From positions 79,841,951-79,905,950 of the forward strand of contig CM076197.1 in assembly GCA_038277395.1 (NCBI GenBank): DNA of 64,000 nt. Direction: 5' to 3'. The stretch comes from Dryocosmus kuriphilus. Lineage: Eukaryota > Arthropoda > Insecta > Hymenoptera > Cynipidae. The stretch's first letter is position 1, and every line of letters begins with the position of its first letter. The notes beneath the pieces are model-generated. The model had not been told where the DNA came from. It did not search any database and saw only the letters and a program-made list of their open reading frames with translations. This document shows positions 32,819 through 43,800 of this stretch, piece after piece. The position numbers and the translations under genes are program-made.

Positions 32819-34510
32819 AAAAATATTTATGATTAAAATTAATTTAGAACTTTCTGCATCCCTAGATGTAATATTATTTTATATGAATAAAGAAAGATGT
32901 GTGAGTTCGAGACATTCCGGGACATCACAGGAGTTAAAAATTAAGAAAGTGATTGTTACAAGACGTAAAAAATTTCTCTCTGAATTTCTAGTTTTTCTCA
33001 TTTTCAAATTTGAGTAGCTGCTTTATTTTGATAATACTATAGCTACAATCGAATCGCGTTAATGATTCAATTTATTTACATGGTCCGAACAAACAGATCG
33101 TTATCTCTTGTTTAAATACGATATGGTAGAATATTCGTCTTGGACAAATAAAAGTTTCCGAAAGCACTAAGTATAAATAAATCGTAAATCGATGCAAAAA
33201 GGAGGGAAAGAAAATGGAAGCAGGCGATGAGTCAGGTTAAATTTCGATGGTTACAACGATCAAAGTCTTCTCGGTTCGATTGTCATGTAAACGTGATGGA
33301 GAGAAAGAAAAGAATATTTCCCCTCTGACATGTCCATCTTGTTTGAAACTCGAAGAGATATTTTTGAGAGTAGAATCACTATCTTCGCCCTTTGTTCTTC
33401 TATTCCATCTTATGATCTGATTGGAAATCACTGCCTAATGGTCTAAAGTCCATCGGAATTTTATTCTAGACAAGGAAATGAGGTTAGAAGAATACTTTTA
33501 TAAAAGATTATTACTAAAAACCGTTTGGCTTTTAGACAACTCAACGAATAAATGATGAAATGAAAAAAATGATTTAATTAATTGATATTAAAATTTCGAT
33601 TTTTCCCAAGAAGGAAAAGTGATTTGCAATTCAGACAATCAGTTTTTCACATGGCTTTGTGTCTGGCAGGAAAGAAGAAATAAAAAATCAATTGTTCGAG
33701 CTGTAATGTGGACCTTTCTAGAATCTAGGCGGACTTTATGGACATGAGGGTGAAACACCCGGTGACAGTCTTTACACTGGGGTTGTGCAGCACGTGCAGA
33801 GTTTATATGGTTGGCGATGGTCGTTGATCAGAGACGAATAAGAGTCACTAGTGGTGACAATACCGTTTGCAATATACACGCTGTGCACTCGATGCGACTA
33901 GTTCTTGGGAGGAAAGATGATCGTAGGAGGAATGCTTTATGACTTGGAAAAGGGGAGAATCGGCTGGAGATTAAGTGACTGAGCAGTAAGCACATTTATG
34001 ACCCTCTTTCGCGCACGTGCCGGTCGGAAATGGCTGCACCGCCGGAACTGAATTTTCGAAAGGGTCCGGCAAATCGAGGGAACTTCTGTTTCTTTTTATG
34101 CTTCGCGATCAGGGTGGCCATTGAACCAGGAATCTGGGAAAACTGGGAAATGACTGGTAAAATGCGGGAAATGGGAGTAAATTGATTTTTTGGGATGAAA
34201 TTATACAATTATGAGTGAGCCCGATTTGAAATTTTTGCAAACTGCTAATGTTCTGATTCGAAATTGTACAATTTTAAGTTCTTCAAATTTTAACAACTGT
34301 GAGCCTTTATGTTTTAAATTAATTTGTAATATTTTTCGAAATTCAAATTATTCAGTGGGCGATGCTTATAACTAATCCTAAAATTGTTTTTTTTTCATAG
34401 GCCTCAAGTTTTAAATTGTTTAGTTCTTAAGGATACAGTTTTAAAATTTGCATTCTGAGGCTTCTTAGTTTTAATTCGTTAATTCGTTTTAACTCGTTCG
34501 TACAATTTTT
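32819..34510. other. intergenic; nothing recognised
   Basis: No domain-bearing frame, RNA gene or terminal repeat was found. A frame continuing from the repeat B tail (to 33017) has no family resemblance. Minus-strand frames at 33237-33431 and 33996-34208 are unrecognised. Confidence 0.4.
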
Positions 34511-34518
34511 AATTACAG
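34511..34518 (+). repeat. 8-bp target duplication, left copy
   Basis: AATTACAG, repeated exactly at 36867-36874 just outside the opposite terminus. Confidence 0.9.
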
Positions 34519-34674
34519 GGGTTGACGGGATCCCAGGGTTTGCATCTTGCTGCTCGACCCTCTCAGTTGGGGGTCTATTGTTTCGACTGAGTCGAGCGCT
34601 TGCAGTAGAGTCCGTTTTAAGCTTGCTCACTTCAAAGATGGGCGTACCTTCCCCTTCCAGTGTGCAACGACACT

Positions 34675-34683
34675 ACCCCTCAC
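34675..34683 (+). repeat. 9-bp target duplication of the nested foldback, left copy
   Basis: ACCCCTCAC, repeated exactly at 36385-36393. Confidence 0.88.
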
Positions 34684-34774
34684 TAGGGTAGCTCAAAAAT
34701 GCATTGGAAATTTTTTTTTAATGATAGAGACCGACGCACCCCCCTATTTTGTGAGGTTTCCGGAGAAAATGATT

Positions 34775-34809
<35 letters not shown>

Positions 34810-36384
34810 ATTTTTAGTGCTGTCTCAAGGGCCCCGAAAAAAACATGGGATTTTACATGGGAAAATGATGATTTTTAGAAAAATGAGGTACAAATTTCTG
34901 GGTTTATAGTTAGCTTTCGGGACATTATCAGAACTTTTTGGGGAGTCTTCAAGGAATAATTTCTGATAAACAACTTTACATTTTCACCCCCCCCCCCCCC
35001 TCCCTTCCAGCAGAGTCACAAAAATGTCCCGAAAAACAGAAATGGAGAATTTTTGATCGAAATTGGCATAAAAGAGTTTTGTTTTTCCATTTTCGCACTA
35101 TAACTTGTTGTACTCGATAAGACAAATATTTTTTATCATTTGTCAACTAATTTTTAATTGTTTAAACAATTTATATTGTTTAATAATCTTTTTTTTCGTG
35201 ACAGAACATTACGAGGTCATTTTTTGCGTTTAACCAGACACTAAGCCATTTTCAAGGATACTTATTTATGTTTCAAGTGGTTTTAAATTGTTTAAACAAT
35301 TTATTATTATTTATTTTCAACTTTCTCCAAAAAACAGGTACAGAACTCTAGTTTTTTTTTTTTAAATTTGCTCAACCATGTCGTCTGAAATTAAATATAC
35401 ACGAAAATCAGATGTCATGATACTATTTTTGCAACAAATTTGTTTTTTTTTAAACAATTTTATATTATTTATTTGTAACTTTCAAAAAAAAACCGGTGGA
35501 GAACTCTAGTTTTTTTTTAAATTTGATCAACCTTGTCACTTAGAATTAAATACTTACAAAAATCTAATGTTATGCTACCATTATTGCAACAAATTTGTAT
35601 TTGTTTAAATAATTTTTGTTTGTTGTAACAATTTTTTCCCAAAGAAAATGGTTGATATTTTGTATTTTCCGTAAATAGTGCTGTAATTTTTAATTTTTTA
35701 AAGCAGATTTTTTTTTTGAGAACATTTTGTAATTGTTTAAACAAATACAAATTTGTTGCAATAATGGTAGCATAACATTAGATTTTTGTAAATATTTAAT
35801 TTTAAGCGACAAGGTTGAGCAAATTAAAAAAAAAACTAGAGTTCTCCACCGGTTTTTTTTTTGAGAAAGTTACAAATAAATAACATAAACTTGTTTAAAC
35901 CAATGCAAATTTGTTGCAATAATGATAGCATAACATTAGATTTTTGTGAATATTTAATTTTAAGCGACAAGGTTGAGCAAATTAAAAAAAACTAGAGTTC
36001 TCCACGCGAAAAAAAATATTATTTAAACAAATATAAATTGTTTAAACAATTAAAAATTAGTTGACAGATGATAAAAAATATTTTTCTTATCGAGTAACAA
36101 CAAGTTATAGTGCGAAAATGGAAAAACAAAACTATTTTGTGCCAATTTCGGTCAAAATTCTCCATTTTTGTTTTTCGGGACATTTTTGGGGCTCTGCTGG
36201 AGGGGGGGGGGGGGGGGGTGAAATTTGAAATTTAAAGTTGTTTATCAGAAATTATTCCTTGAAGACTCCCCAAAAAGTTCTGATAATGTCCCGAAAGCTA
36301 ACTATAAACCCAGAAATTTGTACCACATTTTTCTAAAAATCACCATTTTCCCATGTAAAATCCCATGTATTTTGAGCCACCCTA
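34684..36384. mobile_element. Mutator-like foldback with 9-bp target duplication (1701 bp)
   Basis: The ends are TAGGGTAGCTCAAAAA and the inverse TTTTGAGCCACCCTA. Almost the whole element is a giant palindrome centred near 35600-35660. Left-arm landmarks such as CTTTCGGGACATTATCAGAA (about 34913) and AAATGGAGAATTTT (about 35039) recur inverted on the right (about 36280 and 36160). Within each arm a unit of about 165 bp with TTTGCTCAACC, CAACAAATTTGT and GTTTAAACAA repeats. Long homopolymers sit at mirrored places (T about 34781-34809; C14 near 34987; G18 near 36201). The exact 9-bp duplication ACCCCTCAC flanks it. No protein is encoded. Confidence 0.9.
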
Positions 36385-36393
36385 ACCCCTCAC
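36385..36393 (+). repeat. 9-bp target duplication of the nested foldback, right copy
   Basis: ACCCCTCAC, an exact match to 34675-34683. Confidence 0.88.
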
Positions 36394-36476
36394 GAAGTAG
36401 CGACAGCTCCAGACCCTCGGCGTTAGGTCAAGTCCTTTTGTAAAAACCCGAAGATTTTGTTAATTCCATCTTATTT

Positions 36477-36670
36477 CACAAAAGAGTGATTGCTCACATC
36501 TAGGACCACTTTTCCAGGTTCTCCTTTGAAAAATTAAATTTTAGCGACTGGTAACAGAAGAGTGATTGGTCACATCTCGGACCCCTTTTCCAGCTCGCCC
36601 TTCAAAAAACACGTGCTAGCTGTTGTCACAGAAGAGTGATTGGTCATTGGTCACATCTCTACCCCCTTTT
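36477..36670 (+). repeat. minisatellite, three roughly 72-bp units
   Basis: Each unit begins ACA(G/A)AAGAGTGATTG and contains TCACATCT followed by ACC or GACC, then CTTTTCCAG. The third unit has an internal duplication of GGTCATT. It belongs to the host element 34519-36866 and not to the nested foldback. Confidence 0.8.
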
Positions 36671-36866
36671 CCAGGTTAGGCAGGGGGCGTAAATCCGAGC
36701 CTCCAAGGGTCCGAAGCTCTCCCGTGAGAGGTAGTGTCGTTGCGCGTCTTCGAAGTGAGCAAGCTTGAAACGGACTGTCCTGCCAGCGCTCGACTCATCC
36801 GAAACAATAGACTCCCAAGTGAGAGGGTCGAGCAGCAAGATGCGAACCGTGGGGTCCCGTCAACCC

Positions 36867-36874
36867 AATTACAG
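36867..36874 (+). repeat. 8-bp target duplication, right copy
   Basis: AATTACAG, an exact match to 34511-34518. Confidence 0.9.
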
Positions 36875-37255
36875 ATTTGAAGATGGAAATATTTAAAATT
36901 TAACATTATTATTGATTTTTTTAGAAATTTAAGGATAAACCATTGTAAGTCTGTTTAAAAACATTTTACTAGCTAAAAAGTGAAAAATTGTATCTGTGGT
37001 TTTAAACTGCAATCGTTAAAAATTTTCCATTTTAAAGGAAAAGCCTTAATAGTCAAACAATTATGTAAGTTTAAAATGTTCAAAATTAAACAATTTCTGA
37101 TTGAGGCTTTCAAAATAAGTTATTTTAAAAAAATTTCAAATTAAAACATTCATATTTAGACAGCGTCAAATATAATTGACTGAACACAAAATTGAAAAAT
37201 TTTTATTTGAAGATTTTAATTTTGAAATTAGAATTAAAATAATTGGATTCCGTGT
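36875..37255. other. AT-rich intergenic DNA
   Basis: Nothing recognised. Confidence 0.5.
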
Positions 37256-37368
37256 GTCCCAGCGGTCATATGGAATTATTTAAGGCTTCTCGTTCGATCG
37301 CCGAAGTTAAGCAAACCTTGGCTCGGTGATAACATTGGATGGGACCCTCGTTTATGTTTAGTCTCCTA
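37256..37368 (+). pseudogene. 5S rRNA-derived pseudogene or SINE3-like relic
   Basis: The stretch CTTCTCGTTCGATCGCCGAA followed by GTTAAGCAA and, after about 18 bases, TTGGATGGGACC matches the conserved middle of eukaryotic 5S rRNA in order and spacing. That middle is TCTCGTCCGATC, then CCGAAGTTAAGCA, the internal promoter, and GGATGGGTGACC. The 5' side (AGCGGTCATATGG) resembles the CGACCATACC start. There are several substitutions, and the 3' end after GACCCTCG is lost. It could be a dispersed 5S pseudogene or the head of an old SINE3. No SINE body or tail is evident downstream. Confidence 0.75.
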
Positions 37369-37820
37369 ATTTTTAAATTGCATAATGTTTTCTATAATTT
37401 CATTCTCAACGGTGCGCCTACTGTTCTTAATTTCTGCAATTATTGTGAATATTATTTTTAAGTAGTGTCTTCAATTTTAATCAAACATATTCAAATTATA
37501 GAAGCTTTTCAATGTTTAATTTGTAAATGTAAATATTACTGAACGCTTGAATTTAAAATTGATGAATTTTAAGTGCCTCGAATAATTCAGAACATTCCTT
37601 AATGTTTCAATTTGTAGTTTATATTTTTGAATACTTATAAATAAAAAATTTTGCAGCTTTGAAAATCTGAACTTTTCAGCTTTTTCAATTATAGAAAAAC
37701 TGGACATTTTTTTCTAACCTCTCTAAACTTGAATCAGTGAAATTTCACTGAAAACCAGTGACTTTTTTCTGCGATTTCAATCTGTAAAAATCTGTACAGT
37801 AGAAACGAATATGTACTACC
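37369..37820. other. AT-rich intergenic DNA
   Basis: Nothing recognised beyond a small ACCAGTGA/TCACTGA inverted motif near 37740. Confidence 0.45.
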
Positions 37821-38026
37821 TAAAATTGTTACACCTTAAAAAGGATGTCATTAAATTCTGTAAAACTGTCTTGGTGTAATCAAAATTGATCTGATTTTGA
37901 GTAAAAATTGTCTGAATTTAAGATTCAGTTTTGAAATTCGAATAATAAGATCTTAAATTTAGACCAATTTGCTTAAATCCAAAAGCTGAATTTAATTTAA
38001 ACCAATTTTAAGGTGTAACAATTTTA
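37821..38026. mobile_element. small MITE (206 bp) with TAAAATTGTTACACCTTA ends
   Basis: The left 18 bases TAAAATTGTTACACCTTA are exactly inverted at 38009-38026. The interior is noncoding and partly palindromic (AATTTAAGATTC and related strings). A half copy occurs at 51881-51985. Target duplication is unclear. Confidence 0.8.
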
Positions 38027-38744
38027 AATATTTTTTTGCTATAGAGAGTGCTGAATATGAAAACTAGAAAAATTTTCAAAAGGAACTGCCTGACTAGTGT
38101 CACCAACACTCAAATTAAATTAAAGTTAAATTAAGTCTAATTAAAAATAGGTTATTATTAACATGTTCATTTGTTGGTAATATTCGGCACTTGATGTCTC
38201 ATTCGTAATCTGGCAAAGGCGAAGCGTGGGCAGTCTTTAACGAGATTATTCAAAGTAGGTGCAGTGCAATCCCTGTGAATCGTATGTGTAATGTGTACCA
38301 GTAGGGAAGAGCAATTTGTTTGCATGTAAATTACGACGCTGTTATTCGTGGATTAGTATTCCGCTTTAAGCACCCGTATGCCGTACGGAGGGTGGCTAGC
38401 GATTTCAACACTGATTCGAAGTGCGATAGTTTCGAATAACAAGCTTGCAAAATGACAAGCAGTTAAGCTCCGAGTGTAGTTAGTACTTTGGTACTCACGT
38501 AATGATATAATTTCATCTAACTGAACGAATTTGTTGCAGTGAAGCAATCGACAGAACTGTCCAATTTCAAATTCTGTCTCTGCATTAGATTAGAATTCGA
38601 CCCACCAAATAATTTCGCGATAACGCAGGTCTGCTACAAAATCCCAATTTGAAATTTCTCTGATATTCCCTGACTTTTCCCTGACTAATTGCTTATTTTC
38701 GCTGACTGTTATAAATTTTTCTTTCAGGTATAAAAACCAACCTT
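38027..38744. other. intergenic; one hAT-like terminus
   Basis: No gene. At 38626 CAGGTCTGCTACAAAATCCC resembles the terminus at 24258-24282, followed by TTCCCTGACTTTTCCCTGAC. Probably a decayed terminal fragment. The minus-strand frame at 38353-38547 has no recognised domain. Confidence 0.35.
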
Positions 38745-39217
38745 ACTTTCTAAAGTTGAAACAGTAAAATTTTACTGATTATAAGTGAATATTGATTTAA
38801 TGGGGTTAATGGAATGTCGTTCACTGTCAACCAGTAACTATTCACTAATTAAAACAGTCAAAAAATATAACTTTTTAAATAAGTTAATAATGACTGTTCA
38901 AATCAGTCAATATGCACTTCTGAAACAGTAAATTACGTTATTCTTTTAGGACGCCCAAAAACGTTTACGTGATAGATAAGTAAATATTCACTGCTAAATT
39001 AGTCAATATGCACTTAACAATCAGTGAAATTTGACTTATTCTGCAGTTAATTCTAGAAACAGTTAAATTTTGACTTATTCAAAAGTAAAATACAGCTTAA
39101 TTTGCTTGAGAAGTAAATTTTTTACTTATTTTTTAGTTATACTTTACTGTTTCATAAGTGAAAATCAGAACTACTTACCAAATAAGTATAAATTTGACTG
39201 TTTCAACTTAAGAGAGT
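38745..39217. mobile_element. MITE (473 bp) with ACTTTCTAAAGTTGAAACAG ends
   Basis: The left terminus, and right terminus ACTGTTTCAACTTAAGAGAGT inverted, match over about 21 bases with two mismatches. The interior holds many short copies of AGTCAATATGCACTT, CAGTAAA and GTAAATTTTT in both orientations. No coding capacity. Target duplication not certain. Confidence 0.72.
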
Positions 39218-39489
39218 ACACTTAGGATATCAATAATATTAATGCAAAAAAATGTTTATTTCTTAATTTTTATTACACACTTTTCGTGAAAACAGTCATA
39301 CAGTTTTATAAACTTCAAATTCAGTTGATAAAAAATTTCCCGCCTCTTACATGTCTTTCCTGTCTCCCTGAGTTTCCAAATTTCGTGACCTGTAGCAACC
39401 ATCCAACATTTAGTATAGGCTAGAGTAGGATTAATAAATGGGCGACCCTTGACTTTCAAGAGTTATAACTCATCAGAAAAAAATTCTAG
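39218..39489. other. intergenic; nothing recognised
   Basis: No gene or repeat structure identified. Confidence 0.4.
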
Positions 39490-40095
39490 CGGATTTTCAT
39501 AAATATTACATGGATCTGTAAGGTCTTTTTGAACCCAATAGTGTTTTAATAATTGTTGTAAAAAAATTTGTTCAGAGATATTTAATTAAATATGAAGAAA
39601 AATGAAGTTAATTAGTCCAATGCTCGGAAACCTATATTTTTACTTGAGCCTAGGGCTAAAAATACAGAGGAAGGAATTTTTAAAAATTGTAATATTCTCT
39701 AAAAGATTTACGGAATGCATTATAGATTTCGAATTTTCAAAATATTTTAAAATCATGTTTATAACAGCATTTTCATTCAATCAAAAATAAAGACTTTGAA
39801 CAAAAAATGCGTATATGAACAAGATTTTTAAAATATTTTGAAATCTCGAAACCTGTACTGCATGCCGAAAATGTTGTACAATGTAAAGCATATACCTATT
39901 AGAATTTTTTCAAATTTTTTCCACTAAATTTTTATCTTTGGGATCAAGTAAAAGTACAGGTTTCCTATCATTGGACTAAATAACGTAATTTTTCTTTATA
40001 TTCATTCTATAACTCGGAATCAAAATTTTTTACAACAATTTTTAAACACAATTAGATTTTAAAAAAACTTTCAGATCCGTGTAGTTTACAGATAG
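39490..40095. mobile_element. foldback element (about 600 bp)
   Basis: Inverted arms of about 170 bp: GATCTGTAAGG, ATTGTTGTAAAAAA, CCAATGCTCGGAAACCT on the left pair with AGGTTTCCTATCATTGG, TTTTTTACAACAAT and GATCCGTG on the right. The short frame at 39602-39790 is inside the arm and has no family resemblance. Ends are approximate. Confidence 0.7.
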
Positions 40096-40805
40096 GCCAA
40101 ATTTATGTGTTGTATCTTCGATATTATTATTATTATCTGGCCCACCCTCTCCCACAGGTACTCATGACCCGGTACTTCGCTACTAAACACAGTCGCGAAC
40201 GCGGCAAGTGCTCAGTAGATTCGTTGGTGTCAGATGTCGTTTTACAAATCATTTTGTCTGCGCATTCGTCAAATAAATAAAATAGTCCTGCTCTGGACTA
40301 GGAAGCATCGCAGCTTTTGCTCAGGCGTAAAGGGATGTCTGAAGTGAGAGGTGTTGTTTTGAATTGAGGAAATTCATAAATGCCTCAGACGTAGCTCAAA
40401 GAGTCACTGCATAAACAGTGACCCCCGTCAGGCAACATTATCAAAGGCACAAAGAATCACTGCTTGTTTTTTTTTTTTTTTATACAAACAGTGACCCCTG
40501 TCAGGTAACATGATCACGTATACCCTTCCTCAATTCTTATTGGCCAATCAAAAGAAAATATCAAGCGATGCCTATCCCAGGTGCCAAGGGGGTAAAAGCA
40601 CTCCCCTCATAGAGAATCAAAGGCGCACCTGGGAATGGAAACCAGAGCATCGTCCAGACTTATGAAACTGACATCTGAGACAAACGATTCTATACATGCA
40701 TATATATATATATATATATATAATGTTTCGAGCGGTGGAAGACACACACACGACTTCACAAACGTACACGGACATAAACGACACGATAGCAAAAAAAACA
40801 ATAAT
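40096..40805. other. intergenic with (TA)n tract
   Basis: No gene recognised. A (TA)n run lies at about 40698-40722 and a T-run of 18 near 40470. The string AAACAGTGACCCC followed by GTCAGG occurs twice (about 40414 and 40487). Confidence 0.45.
40802..40805 (+). repeat. putative 4-bp target duplication TAAT, left copy
   Basis: TAAT precedes GGGGTCGTCC and also follows the opposite end at 44379-44382. The right flank is a (TAA)n tract, so the match could be chance. Confidence 0.5.
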
Positions 40806-43800
40806 GGGGTCGTCCATAAAATACGTAACGCAATTTTGGTGTTTTTTGGACCCCCCCCCTCCCCCATGTCACACTTTGTCACAAAGCCGTGACCCCCCCC
40901 CCCCCCCCCCCCCCCCCAAAGTCACGTCACACTCGGATTTTTGGGAATTATAAGATTTTTCAAATTGTTAACATTAGTTTTACATAATTTTCTTCATTTT
41001 TTTTAATAACATTACTTAAGGAATTACAGCCCTGAATTACATTTTTTTGGAGAAATATATTGTTTAAGTTCATAAAATAAATGCAAAAATACATAAAAAG
41101 GATTCCAATGCGGTGAAGTGCCTATTCCTGTGGAATTTCCATCCATGGCGAAGTGTACCAATCTTTAATGTTCTCAATCATTGGAAATCCTTCATCCACA
41201 TCTTCATTGTTGAATTCAGGAATGCAATTTGGATCCAATTCTTCTTTTTTCAACCATACAGCATCTTCGGTATCAGAATTTTCCTCTCTCACTATGCAAA
41301 GGAGTTCTTTGGCGCGTTGTGCAGCAATTCTTGTCGGTCGTTTTTTTCAATTCTTGAGATTTCTTTGCTGCCTTCTCTTTTTTGTGCAATGTTTGCATGT
41401 GTGTTGTAGCTGACTTTACTGACGCTCTGTATAAACCACATTTCTTACAAATTCTGAAAAAGAATAAATCATATGTTAAATAAAATATTTATAAAATATC
41501 GCCTTTTATAACGGACATTACCTTTTTTCAAGAGAAGTTTGCAAACTTGGGCAGCAATAATCATAAGGCAGAACTTGGAATTTTTCATCGGTAGGGTGCA
41601 ACTTCAAGGCCAATTGCAAGAGTAGGGGACAGATCTTCTTCTCATTCTGCGATGGACCAACAACAGTGTATCCTAAATGTGACTGTTCAATTCTCAAAGG
41701 TGGAGGTAAGAATCCTTCCGGAAGAAATTTCCACAAACTTGATCTTCGTTGCCGCAACAAGATTCCAAACCACATTTGACAATTTGTAAGAAGTACTGTG
41801 ATTCTCGCACATGTTTGGAATACCATTCTTCATTTTCAATCAAGATGGCAATGGAATTGTCTGTTGGGTTGATGTATTCAGCGAAAACCGGAAACTCGTC
41901 GATTTCAATGGAACTCCAGATCTCGGATAAAACTTCACCTGCGTGCTGGAAATTGCGTTTCTCCAACTCTACGTCCGTAGTTTTGTTTTGAGAATTCAGA
42001 TGGGATCCAAAATGTTGGTGATCAAGAATCAATCCTGTCAATTCTCGACTAAGAGGAGCCATTCTTCGTTCTACCCTGTTGAAGGCACTACGACCTGGGG
42101 CGTTCGTTGCTATAAAATACGCGTCCAAGTCATGCTTCTTGAAGTGTTTTACGGCCTCAGCGATAACCCTAGCATAACGTGGATTTTCATCTGGTCCTCC
42201 GTCCGTCGTACACATGAAAACAGGTTTGGTTGCGCCTTCATGAGTTTTCGTGAATGACTTGAACTCTGGGAGATGAATAAGTCTTTCGAGATCCGCTGCG
42301 TGAGTTTCAGCCGAAGATGAGCTATGTTTACCGCTTCGAATAGCGACATACGTTGGCCCTGAAAACGATACAGCCTCAGGGCGACCCTCGCCATCTCGAT
42401 CGATTTTGATGCCTGCATAAACTGATGGAATAAGTTTATGACGTTCGGCTACAGCAAAATCGTGATCTGCTAATCGAACACGGTAGTCCATGTGCATCAG
42501 GATTGGTGCTTGAGCGTTGGCCGCTGTTATTCCTAAAGGAACCCTGGCCTTGTCATCTTGAGACCAAAAAAAAACTTGATCAGGGCCGAGAATTGATGCC
42601 ACAGATTCGAGGGCTCTAATTGTTGCGGTGCAAAATTTTCCATCTGGATGATTTGCGTGTTGATCTGCTTCTGGTCTTGATAACTTGACTAACGGTCTTC
42701 ACATGGCGCTTGCCTTCAGTTGTTCCAGAACGCTTTGGTAGCAAGCGAAGATAAAGAGCAGAACGACTGATCGTGTAACCGAGTGTTTGTAATTTTTCAT
42801 GGAGATCGTCCAAAGTGCGACAACTTCTTATTAAATTTGAACGGCGTCGATCATCAGAAGCCCCTCCATGAATGGCAATTTCTGAAATAACCTGTGCAAA
42901 AAATAAAAATCAATAATAAAATAAAAATTGAAATACAAATTTTAATTGAATTTCATTTGAATTTAATTGATTGTAATTAATTAAATTTAAATTGAATGAA
43001 TTTAAATTTAATTTAATTTTAACTTAATTAAATTAAAAATTTAATCAAAAATAAAATGTAATATTAAAAAAATGGAAAAATAAATGTGCAAAAAAAAAGG
43101 AATCAAACACAGTTCTAACACATGATCGAAGTATAATTACTCTCAAAAGTTCGGGCTGATTTCCTTCAACTCTTGGTCTCCCTCTCTTATTATGAATGTT
43201 TAGAGCAATTGCTATTTCAGGATTGGTGTCAACGAGCTCTTCAATATTTCGTTTTTTATTGTCTCGAAATTTTTGTTGGCGTTCAGCAGAATCTTGAATG
43301 AGTTTCAGACTTTGTTTTGAAGCTTTCAGTGATTTTTGCACAGCTTGAATTTCGTCGGTTGTATTTTCTGTAGATAACCCTGAATCACGTGTGGTGATTA
43401 AACTGTTAAGTTGACTTTCCAAGACACGTATTTTTGTTTCAGCCAATTTCTGGGCAGGTTTTTCTCGAGATTTTTGTAGCGGGGCACTCAAACGTATTTC
43501 ATCTTCATTTTGTACGAGATCTCCAGCTTGAAATGTCTGTAAAAAATAATGACGTGCATTTTTGTTTATTGAATAAAATCACAAAGAATATTAACTTCAT
43601 TTTTGAACCTATATCGAATTTATCTCTAAAATGGGACAGTAGAAAGATTTGTTATAGCGAAAATATGACATAAAATTGCAATAAAGTTCCAAAAAACTTG
43701 CTAATCACGATGCGTGAGTTCTTGAATGTTTATTTATTACATGGAAACAAAATTCCAAAAATTTCATTTCTTTCAAAACATTATACCTTATTTTGAGAAT

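Larger units (their letters stand above)
34519..36866. mobile_element. long-TIR element with 8-bp target duplication, carrying a nested foldback
   Basis: The ends read GGGTTGACGGGATCCC and the inverse GGGGTCCCGTCAACCC. Inverted similarity continues for about 180 bp (TTGCTGCTCGACCCTCTCA in the left arm; the inverse near 36825). The 8-bp duplication AATTACAG is exact, the size used by hAT, but hAT ends are usually short. Without the nested foldback (34684-36384 plus one duplication copy) the element is about 640 bp and includes a minisatellite at 36477-36670. No transposase. Superfamily uncertain. Confidence 0.85.

Noticed and set aside
40635..40953. Plus- and minus-strand frames with Ile-Tyr and Pro runs
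   Set aside because: They are translations of a (TA)n tract and of poly-C runs.
41113..41409. Plus-strand frames within the DDE element
   Set aside because: They are antisense to the predicted zinc-finger exon and acidic tail of the transposase.
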